This document shows positions 25,020 to 33,545 of a DNA stretch of 41,949 nt, piece by piece (the first letter of the stretch is position 1; every line of letters starts with the position of its first letter). The stretch lies in contig JAOAHM010000029.1 of NCBI GenBank assembly GCA_026415235.1, positions 1 to 41,949 of the forward strand. Direction: 5' to 3'. Both the position numbers and the translations under genes were made by a program. The notes under the pieces were generated by a model. That model had not been told where the DNA came from and did no database searches. It worked only from the letters and a program-made list of their open reading frames with translations. Origin of the DNA: Ignavibacteria bacterium (GTDB lineage Bacteria; Bacteroidota; Ignavibacteria; Ch128b).

Positions 25020-28000
25020 ATGAAAAAGTGCATTTTGATTCTTTTAGTTTCATTTTTATTTTCTCCATTATCAATTTTAGCTAACGATACCAAATTGGTT
25101 TCTTCCACTCAAAATGGGATTATCTTTGAATATATACCGAAATATTTGTCTGAAAATCATTTCAAAGATGAGAAAGGTAGAATTTTACCTTTATTTGAAG
25201 ACGCATCAGCACCTGACTTTAAAAATGTAGGTCAAATAGATTATCGTTATAAATCAATTCCTATTGCTCTTCCAACATTTACAGGAAACACATTTACAAT
25301 TCTTGAAACTGAATTCGAAGACATTCAAGGAGTGAGAATTAAACCGATTACGAATTTGGTAATTGAGAATAATTTCTTAGTTCCTGACTATTCCAATGAA
25401 CCAGAATTTTTTAATCAATTTGAAAATGAAATTGTTAAGTGGGGCGAGATTGGAGTTATAAGAAATATAATTGTTGGTCAGCTTCAAGTTTATCCATATA
25501 AACAAATTAATTCGAATGTAGTTAGGATATATAAGAAGATAAAAATTCAAGTGAACTTTGGTGAACCTATTGTTGAATTAAAGTCAAGAGGAAGTGATGA
25601 TTATTCATATCGTGGTGTGATTAACGAAGAACAAGCTAAAACCTGGCATTATGAAATTCAAAATCCATTATTGATGAAGGTCACTAACAGTAAATTTAGG
25701 TCAGGTAACTGGTATCGAATAAAAATCACTGAAGAAGGAATTTATAAACTTGATTTCAATTACTTAAAATCGAAAGGAATAGACCTAAGTAGCGTTGACC
25801 CACGAACAATTCAAATCTTTGGTAATGGAGGAAAATTATTAAGTGAACGACCAGAAGATTTTGATAATGTAGATTTGATTGAAAATTCAATTTTAGTTGT
25901 TGGTGAAGAAGATGGAAAATTTGATCAATCTGATTATATAATTTTTTATGCACCTGCCGTAAAAGGTTGGGAATTTAACAATTCAACAAAGAGGATTGAA
26001 CATTACTATCATCATTATAGTGATGTAAATTATGTATGGCTAACATTTGGTCAAGCAACTGGCAAACGAATGAAACAAAAAATTTCAATTACAAATCAAC
26101 CAGATTCTATTGTTTCTACAACAATTGGTTATGTATTAAATCGTGAATTTAAAAAGAATCTTGCCAGTACTGGTCGAAGATGGTTTGGTGATGAATTTAA
26201 TGATAGGTCAAAGACACGAGTTTACAACAACAGGTTGCCAGGTCTTATTCCAAATCAACAAATAATTTATCGAATAAGTGTTGCTGCAAGGTCAGATCGA
26301 GTAACAACATTTCTAATTGACGAGAATAATAATCGAATTGGTTCTATTTCATTGCTGCCAGTTAATCTTGCCGATGGAATTGGATTTTATGCTTCAATGA
26401 ATTACGGAGTTTTTACCTTCTCTTCAAATCTTACTGACCAAAGAAGCTTATTAAAATTTACATATAACATCACGGACGCAATTTCGAGTGGCTACTTAGA
26501 ATATTTTGAAATTTTGTATCCAAGATACCTTCAACCTGAAAATGATAAAATTTGGTTCTTCTCTCCACAGAAATCAGGCACTTTTGAGTATTTAGTTAGT
26601 AACTTTTCGAATAGTGATATTCGAGTGTTTGATGTTACAAATTTTGATGATGTGAAAATTATCTCAAATGCAAACATAAGCGGAATGCAAATTCGATTTA
26701 GAGCAAGCGAAAATGCTCAATCTCCATCAAAATATTTTGCTGTGGGAGCAAATGGTTATCTTGTCCCTTCGGAGGTAATAAAAATTTCGAATCAAAATCT
26801 CAGAGGTATTTCTCCAGGTGCTGAGTTAATAATCATTTCTCCAAAAGAATTCCTTCCAGAAGCAAATAGATTGAAAGCTCACAAAGAAAGTAGAAGATAC
26901 AAACCAATTTCAACTGCTGTAATTAATGTTGATGAAATTTACAATGAATTTAGTGGTGGATTATTAGATGTTTCTGCAATTAGAAACTTCATAAAATATG
27001 CTTACACTTACTGGACAGTAAAACCAAAATATGTATTGCTTTTTGGTGATGGTCACTATGATTATCGCAACATTGAAGGTTATGGAAAAAATTTTATTCC
27101 ACCTTATGAAACTGAAGAAAGTTTACTATTAATTTATAGTTATCCAACTGACGATTTTTATGGACGAATAATAGGAAATGATACTTATGTAGATATTGCA
27201 GTGGGACGATTAAATATCCAATCAATTCAAGAAGCAAAAGCTATTGTTGATAAAATAATCCGTTATGAAACAAACAAAGATTTTGGTCAATGGAGAAATT
27301 TGATAACTCTTGTTGCCGATGACGGAAAAACCACCAAAGGTGATGATGGAGATGTTCATACATATCAATCTGAAGCTTTAGCGAAGAATACAATTCCAGG
27401 TTCTTTCTCACAAAAGAAAATTTATCTAATCCAATATCCAACAACCGAAACTGCTGGCGGAAGAAGAAAACCTGATGTCAATCGTGAAATAATTAATGCT
27501 TTTAACAATGGAACTTTGATTATGAACTTTATTGGTCACGGTAACCCAGAAGTTTGGACACACGAATATGTCTTTGAAAAAACTTTGACTTTACCACAAT
27601 TGAAAAATTCTAATCGTTTGCCATTCCTCTCTGCTGCAACATGTGATTTTGGAGATTATGACAAACCTGCAAATCAAAGTTCAATGGAAATGTTGGTAAA
27701 TAAATCTGATGGTGGAGTGATTGCAGGTTTTACAGCTTCGAGAGCAGTTTGGTCAGACCAAAATTTTGCAATCAATTACAAATTATTTGAAGCATTACTT
27801 TCTTACCGAAAGACAAATTCAGAACAACCAACCTTAGGTGATGCATATTTCGAAACAAAAAAATTCAAAAATTCAGATAACGACCAAAAGTATCACCTCT
27901 TTGGCGATCCATCAATTTATCTACTTGCACCAAAGGAAATCGGCAGAATTGATTCAATTAACAATTTATCAACCCTTTCGTTAGTGAATATTAAAGCACT

Positions 28001-29012
28001 TGGTAAAACAACAATTGTAGGTTCAATCAGAGAAGCAAATGGTAATTTAAAAAATGATTTTAATGGAGAAGCTTTAATAACCGTTTATGATTCGAAAAGA
28101 TATCAAGAAATACCTGAATGGTATGGTTGGACTGGTCCAGGTCGGGGAATTGAATTGGATGGTGGGATAATTTATCGTGGTAGAGCTTCGGTAAGAAATG
28201 GTGTCTTTAGAACTGAATTTGTTGTACCAAAAGATGTTTCTTACGAACAGAATAATGGAAAAATTTCAATTTACTTTTATGATAACAATACAGATGGTTC
28301 TGGATTTACTGAAAATATAAAAATTGTTTCTTCAGACAGTATTTCAGTTGTAGATAATTCTGGACCAGATATCAAAATATTTTTTGATAACGATCAATCT
28401 TATGGCGCAAGTTTAGTTACAACTAATCCACTTTTAATTGTTAAACTCTCAGATGAAACAGGTATAAACACAACTGGACTTGGGATTGGACATAACATCG
28501 AAGCAATTCTAAATGATGACCCGATGAAATCAATAAAGTTAAATGAATACTTTCAGGGCGATTTAGACCAAGGAAATAGAAAAGGAGAAGTCCGTTATCG
28601 TTTGAGTGACTTACCAAACGGTAAGAACAAAATTAAAGTTATAGCTTGGGATGTATTCAATAATAAAAATGAAGCTGAAATGGATTTTGAAGTTTTTCAA
28701 CAAAATCAATTTGTGATTAAGCACATCTATAATTTTCCTAATCCAATGAAAGATGAAACTGTTTTTACTTTTCAACATAATATAGATCAACCTGTTAATG
28801 TTGTAATTAAAATTTATTCTGTTAGTGGTCGTTTAATTCATAAAATTGAAAAACAAAATGTAATCGAAAAGTTTGTTAAGATAAGTTGGGATGGAAGAGA
28901 TAACGAGGGAGACTTTTTAGCTAATGGAGTATATTTGTATAAAATAATCATCAATTCGCTCGACAATACTAAAAGCAGCGAAGCATTAGGTAAATTAGCA
29001 ATAATAAGATAA
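25020..29012 (+). CDS. porU: Type IX secretion system sortase PorU
   Basis: A 1330-residue gingipain-like (C25) cysteine protease that cleaves T9SS cargo sorting domains at the cell surface. From the ATG at 25020 it has a signal peptide (MKKCILILLVSFLFS..., cut near 22), an N-terminal beta-rich region, and the C25 domain (about 610-985) with VLLFGDGHYDYRN, the catalytic histidine H840 in FIGHGNPEVWTH and the catalytic cysteine C875 in LSAATCDFGDYD. The last ~90 residues form a FlgD-like T9SS sorting domain (NFPNPMKDET ... NGVYLYKI, basic end KLAIIR), as PorU proteins carry. The frame is open upstream to ATGs at 24951 and 24936; the 24951 ATG has GGAG ahead of it and would add 23 residues before the signal peptide. 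porV follows after 17 bases. Confidence 0.95.
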   Translation: MKKCILILLVSFLFSPLSILANDTKLVSSTQNGIIFEYIPKYLSENHFKDEKGRILPLFEDASAPDFKNVGQIDYRYKSIPIALPTFTGNTFTILETEFEDIQGVRIKPITNLVIENNFLVPDYSNEPEFFNQFENEIVKWGEIGVIRNIIVGQLQVYPYKQINSNVVRIYKKIKIQVNFGEPIVELKSRGSDDYSYRGVINEEQAKTWHYEIQNPLLMKVTNSKFRSGNWYRIKITEEGIYKLDFNYLKSKGIDLSSVDPRTIQIFGNGGKLLSERPEDFDNVDLIENSILVVGEEDGKFDQSDYIIFYAPAVKGWEFNNSTKRIEHYYHHYSDVNYVWLTFGQATGKRMKQKISITNQPDSIVSTTIGYVLNREFKKNLASTGRRWFGDEFNDRSKTRVYNNRLPGLIPNQQIIYRISVAARSDRVTTFLIDENNNRIGSISLLPVNLADGIGFYASMNYGVFTFSSNLTDQRSLLKFTYNITDAISSGYLEYFEILYPRYLQPENDKIWFFSPQKSGTFEYLVSNFSNSDIRVFDVTNFDDVKIISNANISGMQIRFRASENAQSPSKYFAVGANGYLVPSEVIKISNQNLRGISPGAELIIISPKEFLPEANRLKAHKESRRYKPISTAVINVDEIYNEFSGGLLDVSAIRNFIKYAYTYWTVKPKYVLLFGDGHYDYRNIEGYGKNFIPPYETEESLLLIYSYPTDDFYGRIIGNDTYVDIAVGRLNIQSIQEAKAIVDKIIRYETNKDFGQWRNLITLVADDGKTTKGDDGDVHTYQSEALAKNTIPGSFSQKKIYLIQYPTTETAGGRRKPDVNREIINAFNNGTLIMNFIGHGNPEVWTHEYVFEKTLTLPQLKNSNRLPFLSAATCDFGDYDKPANQSSMEMLVNKSDGGVIAGFTASRAVWSDQNFAINYKLFEALLSYRKTNSEQPTLGDAYFETKKFKNSDNDQKYHLFGDPSIYLLAPKEIGRIDSINNLSTLSLVNIKALGKTTIVGSIREANGNLKNDFNGEALITVYDSKRYQEIPEWYGWTGPGRGIELDGGIIYRGRASVRNGVFRTEFVVPKDVSYEQNNGKISIYFYDNNTDGSGFTENIKIVSSDSISVVDNSGPDIKIFFDNDQSYGASLVTTNPLLIVKLSDETGINTTGLGIGHNIEAILNDDPMKSIKLNEYFQGDLDQGNRKGEVRYRLSDLPNGKNKIKVIAWDVFNNKNEAEMDFEVFQQNQFVIKHIYNFPNPMKDETVFTFQHNIDQPVNVVIKIYSVSGRLIHKIEKQNVIEKFVKISWDGRDNEGDFLANGVYLYKIIINSLDNTKSSEALGKLAIIR

Positions 29013-29029
29013 CCGGAGGTACTTTAACA

Positions 29030-30220
29030 ATGAAAATCGTTCATTTATTAATCGTATCAACACTTTTGTTTTTAAGTGTGTTTGTTGAAAAATCAACTGC
29101 TCAAGGTGAGGCTGCAGTTCCATTTCTTTTACTTGCACCAGATTCAAGAGCTGGTGGAATAGGTGAATCAGGTGTGGCTCTTGCAGACAATGCCAATGCA
29201 ATTTTTTGGAATCCAGCGGGAATTGCTTTTCTCGATGGAAGTGAAGTTTCTTTCACGCATTCAAATTGGCTTCCTCAATTTAACTTAGATTTATTTTATG
29301 AATATGCAGCTTATCGTCAATATATCCCCTCATTGAATGGAAGCATTTTCGCAAGCATTACTTACATGAATTTTGGTGAGTTTGTAAGAACTTCTTCAAT
29401 GGGACCAGAGCCAATTGGTACTTTCAAATCTTTCGATGCAGCTGCTACAATTGGATATGCAACAAAGTTAACAAGGTCTTTAGCAGTTGGTGGAAACTTC
29501 AGATTAATTCATTCAAGACTTGCCGATAAAGGAACTGAACTGGAGCAAGGAAAAGGTGTAGCAACAACTGTTAGCTTCGACATCGCAATGATGTATCGTC
29601 CACAATCACTATATCTACCTTTAATTGGTGATTTTAGCAGAAGATTTAGTTTTGGTATGAATTTAAGCAACTTAGGTCCAAAAATTTATTATATTGATCA
29701 AGCACAAGCAGATCCAATTCCAACAAATCTCAGAGCTGGAATTGCACTAAAACTATTAGATGTCGATTACAACTCTTTCACTTATACACTTGATTTTAGT
29801 AAACTTTTAGTTCACAAAAGAAAGAAAGACACTCTAACAGGTGTTGAAGTTCCACCTGATGGCTTACCAAAATCTTTAATTACTTCCTGGACCGATGAAC
29901 CTTTCAAAGAAGAATTGAGACAGATTGTAACTTCTATGGGACTTGAATACTGGTACGGTGTGCCAGGTGATTTTATGTTCGCATTTAGAACTGGATTCTT
30001 CTATGAAGATCCTGCCTATGGAAATAGAAAGTTTGTTTCACTTGGTGCTGGAATTCGTTATGATATGTATGGATTTGATTTCTCTTACATAACAACATCA
30101 ATGTTCAAGGGACAAGAAAATCATCCATTAAATGAAACATTAAGGTTCACTCTTTCAATCGCTTGGGGAGCAAAAGCTTCTAATACAAAAGGTTTCCCAT
30201 CTGGACCATATTCAAGATAA
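29030..30220 (+). CDS. porV: Type IX secretion system outer-membrane protein PorV
   Basis: A 396-residue outer-membrane beta-barrel of the FadL-like PorV family. A signal peptide (about 1-24, ending TAQ) precedes the hallmark N-terminus AAVPFLLLAPDSRAGGIGES and DNANAIFWNPAGIAF. The rest is amphipathic strands, with ITYMNFGEF, a FRLIHSRLADKG segment and GLEYWYG near the end of the barrel. PorV shuttles cargo from the translocon to PorU at the surface, matching its position 17 bases after porU with a GGAGG ribosome-binding site. The length is normal for the family. An intrinsic terminator lies about 90 bases downstream inside a MITE-like element. Confidence 0.95.
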   Translation: MKIVHLLIVSTLLFLSVFVEKSTAQGEAAVPFLLLAPDSRAGGIGESGVALADNANAIFWNPAGIAFLDGSEVSFTHSNWLPQFNLDLFYEYAAYRQYIPSLNGSIFASITYMNFGEFVRTSSMGPEPIGTFKSFDAAATIGYATKLTRSLAVGGNFRLIHSRLADKGTELEQGKGVATTVSFDIAMMYRPQSLYLPLIGDFSRRFSFGMNLSNLGPKIYYIDQAQADPIPTNLRAGIALKLLDVDYNSFTYTLDFSKLLVHKRKKDTLTGVEVPPDGLPKSLITSWTDEPFKEELRQIVTSMGLEYWYGVPGDFMFAFRTGFFYEDPAYGNRKFVSLGAGIRYDMYGFDFSYITTSMFKGQENHPLNETLRFTLSIAWGAKASNTKGFPSGPYSR

Positions 30221-30275
30221 AGTGAACCGAATAAATTGGCTTTGAGTATTTTGTGAACAAATTTTTAGCCATGAG

Positions 30276-30393
30276 GGGCTGTCAAAAAATCTTCTTGTTC
30301 TCTTTAAAATTCCTGCGCAAGCAGGAATCTTTTTTGTTTTTAAGATAATTAATTTTTCATTCGCAACTGCATTCTAAAATTTTTTGACAGCTT
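30276..30393. mobile_element. MITE-like element with 13-bp perfect terminal inverted repeats
   Basis: GCTGTCAAAAAAT (30278-30290) and its exact reverse complement (30379-30391) bound a short non-coding segment; adding two G-T wobble positions on each side gives 118 bp. The ends resemble insertion-sequence termini beginning GGGGCTGTC, and each end carries an outward TTGACA. No transposase frame is inside. An internal terminator hairpin is at 30309-30335. No clear target-site duplication was found. It could alternatively be a complex terminator. Confidence 0.5.
30309..30335 (+). terminator. Intrinsic terminator after porV
   Basis: Perfect 8-bp stem ATTCCTGC (30309-30316) / GCAGGAAT (30321-30328) closed by a GCAA tetraloop and followed by C and six T (30330-30335). 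It lies 89 bases after the porV stop and inside the MITE-like element. Confidence 0.85.
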
Positions 30394-30443
30394 CTTCATT
30401 TAATTTTTCAAACAGTTAGTTTTGAGAAAATATTTATTTGAAT

Positions 30444-33400
30444 ATGAAGACAAAACAAATTTTAATCATTCTAATTTCATTCTTAATCTACGCTGAGATT
30501 TTTTCTCAAGTAGATTTGAACAAAATTGAAAAACGATTACCACATTCATTAAATCCATTTCAAGAGAATATTAATCTACAATATCAACAGAGCTCAGTTG
30601 ATACATTTCACCTACTTGCGGTGATGGTAGATTTTGCAGTTGATCAAGATGCGGCTACTTATGGAAATGGAAAATTTGGTTCTCATTATTCAAAAGATTA
30701 TGGGAAGTTTATTATTGATCCATTGCCACATGATAGAAATTATTTCAAAGCTCATCTTGAGTTCTTAAGAAATTATTATTTGAATGTTTCAGACAAAAGA
30801 GTTGTGATTGAATATGAAGTTTTAGATAAGATTGTAACTCTTCCAAATGTAATGAGCTACTATTCACCACCACCAAAGTCGAATGATTTATCACGACTTG
30901 GAATTTTGTTTGAAGCTGTATGGAAAAAAGTTGACTCACTTTATCCAAATCAAGATTTTACTAAGTATGATGTCTTTACAATTTTTCATGCAGGTGTAGG
31001 AAGAGATATTGTCATTCCAGAAACATTCGGTCTTGAAAAAGATATTCCTTCGGTTTATTTAAGTCCAGCAACATTAAAAAATTTCTTCGGCTCGAATTAT
31101 CAAGGTGTAAAAATTGGAAATCCACCAAAGTATGTTCTTAATTCAATGATTTTGCCAGAAACTGAAAGTAGAGAAATCGAAACATTAACAGGCAAAGCGC
31201 TACTTGAATTAAGTATCAATGGATTACTTGCTGCAAGTTTTGGTAGCTTTCTTGGTTTACCTGATTTGTTCGATACAAAAACAGGAAAGACTGCCATTGG
31301 AAGATTTGGTCTGATGGATGGTCAATCTATGTTTGCTTATGCTGGACTTTTTCCACCTGAACCATCTGCATGGGAAAAATATTTTCTCGGTTGGGTTACT
31401 CCTAAAGAAATTTCAAAAGATACATTGAACCTTGAAATTTATTCAAGAATATCAAGTCCTAAACTTGCAACGCATGTTTATAAAATTCCAATCAATCCAA
31501 GAGAGTACTATTTAATTGAAAATCGTCAGAAAGATCGTAGAGGAGATGGAATTAAAATTAAGTCTAAAATTGGAATCAATTTAGTTGAATTCAACTTTCA
31601 AAGCGATTGGAGAAGATTTTCTTCATATTATGTTGATACTGTTGATGGTGTGGTGATTGATGTTGACGAATTCGATTGGGCAACTCCAGGTAATGGAATT
31701 TTAATTTGGCATATTGATGAAAAAGTTATTTCAGAAAACTTTGCTTCAAATTCGATCAATGCTAATCCAAAAATGAAAGGTATAAGATTAATCGAAGCTG
31801 ATGGTATTCAAGATATTGGAAATGAATTTAAAACGATTTTTGGAGATGTGATTGTAGGTGAAGGTGATTCAGTTGATTTTTGGTTCAAAGGTAATCCATC
31901 AAAATTTTATCGAAACGAATTTTCTGATGAAACAAGACCAAGAACCTTATCAAATAATGGTAGCCCCACTTACATAAAAATTTATGACTTCTCCAATTCT
32001 GATGGTCGAATGACTTTCAGTGTAAGTTTTGGCAACGACGAAATCAAAAATATTTTCACCGAAAAAATAAGTCCATCGTTAAAAACTGAATTCATACATT
32101 GTGACAGAATTGATACCTCAAAAATTTTCCTTAAATCGAACAATAAGTTTTTCTTTTATGATTTAAGAACTAAAACAACAAATCAACTTGCCGATTTCAC
32201 TTTGTCAAATGTTTTAGCTTTCCAATTTTCACAAAAAACAATCTACGCTTATGTTCAAGACTTTTTGAGAGATATCAATAAAGAGTTATTTCTAACTTAT
32301 GTCTATGGTGATTCAATAATCACGAAATATTATTCAATACCTTCGGTAGAAGATGTGAAATATATTTTTGCTTACAAGAAGTTTTCTAACTTTAGTGATG
32401 AAAATAATTATGCAATTAGAATTTTAACCAAAACAGGACAACAATTTGAATTTCATTTCAGTGACAAAAGTTTTCATTCAACTGGTTTAAATATCAACGA
32501 AGAAACAATTACAACTTCATTTGATGGTTCGAAAGAAATTTTACTTACGAAGAACAATGTCTATTTCGGAACTAAACGAGTTGCTCACACAATAGTAAAT
32601 CCATCTGAATTAATTTTAATATGGGATAATTCGCTTGCTCAAACTCCTGACAAAAAAATTTTAGCAGCAGTATTTGACAAAGATGGATTTGTTGAAATTC
32701 TAAACGAGACAGGAACAGTTTCAAAATTCAAGTTCGAAACAAACGACACAAATTTTTCTGTTGCTGCTGGTAATTTGAGAAATGACGAAACGAATTATTT
32801 GATAGTTCGAACTTCGAATAAAATTTTTGCTTTCAACAAAGCTGGTTCAATTGCTGATAACTATCCAATTGAAGCACCATTTGGAACGAAATTCACAGGC
32901 AGCATCTCACTTGTTGATTATAATAAGGATGGTAAGAACGACATTTTAGTTATGACGGAAGATGGACGATTGATTTGTTATGATGGCAACACTCCAAAGA
33001 AAACCTTAATAAATTTTTCAATTGGATATCCATCAAGTGGTTCACATTTCCTTTATAATCAGAATAAGTTATTTCTTCTTTCAGGAAACGATAGTGGTTA
33101 TGTTCAATTGATTCAAATTTCTCGTGAAGAAAAAATTATTAAGTGGACAATGAATTCATCTAATTTGTTTGGTGATAAGATTTCAGAAATTCCAGCAGGA
33201 GCATTTTATAGAGATGAATTCTTACCAAAAGAAAGAGTTTATAACTGGCCTAATCCAGTATATGATGATAGAACATATTTTAGAGTTTATGTTTCGGAAG
33301 ATGCAAATGTGAAAATTAAAATTTATGATTTAAGTGGTGCTTTTGTTGATGAAATTAATGGCTTTGCATTTGCAGGAATTGACAATGAGTTTGTTTGGAA

Positions 33401-33500
33401 TGTAAAAAACATTCAAAGTGGAGTGTATCTCGCAAAAGTTGAAGCAACTTCAACGAGTAAATCAGATTTTAAAATTGTTAAAGTTGCTGTAGTAAAATAG
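30444..33500 (+). CDS. Secreted M6-type pseudoprotease with T9SS sorting domain
   Basis: A 1018-residue exported protein related to M6 (immune inhibitor A-like) metalloproteases. Signal peptide about 1-22. The M6 landmarks FLGLPDLFDT (from 269), IGRFGLMDG, PSAWEKYFLGWV and ILIWHIDE (W422-H423) are clear, but the zinc site that should read HExxH just before LGLPDL is A264-S-F-G-S268, so both histidines and the glutamate are lost. A beta-propeller-like region follows (about 530-920, with an FG-GAP-like calcium-site segment DYNKDGKNDILVM). The last ~90 residues form a T9SS type-A sorting domain (NWPNPVYDD ... SGVYLAKV, end KVAVVK). The ATG at 30444 was chosen; an in-frame TTG two codons upstream is possible. 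Probably a non-catalytic surface or binding protein (inference). Confidence 0.88.
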   Translation: MKTKQILIILISFLIYAEIFSQVDLNKIEKRLPHSLNPFQENINLQYQQSSVDTFHLLAVMVDFAVDQDAATYGNGKFGSHYSKDYGKFIIDPLPHDRNYFKAHLEFLRNYYLNVSDKRVVIEYEVLDKIVTLPNVMSYYSPPPKSNDLSRLGILFEAVWKKVDSLYPNQDFTKYDVFTIFHAGVGRDIVIPETFGLEKDIPSVYLSPATLKNFFGSNYQGVKIGNPPKYVLNSMILPETESREIETLTGKALLELSINGLLAASFGSFLGLPDLFDTKTGKTAIGRFGLMDGQSMFAYAGLFPPEPSAWEKYFLGWVTPKEISKDTLNLEIYSRISSPKLATHVYKIPINPREYYLIENRQKDRRGDGIKIKSKIGINLVEFNFQSDWRRFSSYYVDTVDGVVIDVDEFDWATPGNGILIWHIDEKVISENFASNSINANPKMKGIRLIEADGIQDIGNEFKTIFGDVIVGEGDSVDFWFKGNPSKFYRNEFSDETRPRTLSNNGSPTYIKIYDFSNSDGRMTFSVSFGNDEIKNIFTEKISPSLKTEFIHCDRIDTSKIFLKSNNKFFFYDLRTKTTNQLADFTLSNVLAFQFSQKTIYAYVQDFLRDINKELFLTYVYGDSIITKYYSIPSVEDVKYIFAYKKFSNFSDENNYAIRILTKTGQQFEFHFSDKSFHSTGLNINEETITTSFDGSKEILLTKNNVYFGTKRVAHTIVNPSELILIWDNSLAQTPDKKILAAVFDKDGFVEILNETGTVSKFKFETNDTNFSVAAGNLRNDETNYLIVRTSNKIFAFNKAGSIADNYPIEAPFGTKFTGSISLVDYNKDGKNDILVMTEDGRLICYDGNTPKKTLINFSIGYPSSGSHFLYNQNKLFLLSGNDSGYVQLIQISREEKIIKWTMNSSNLFGDKISEIPAGAFYRDEFLPKERVYNWPNPVYDDRTYFRVYVSEDANVKIKIYDLSGAFVDEINGFAFAGIDNEFVWNVKNIQSGVYLAKVEATSTSKSDFKIVKVAVVK

Positions 33501-33545
33501 AAATTCTGATTCAATGATTAATCGAAACTAAAATTCGGATTGCTG

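Noticed and set aside
30221-30443. A gene between porV and the pseudoprotease
   Set aside because: No frame of useful length with a ribosome-binding site; the space is explained by the MITE-like element and terminator.
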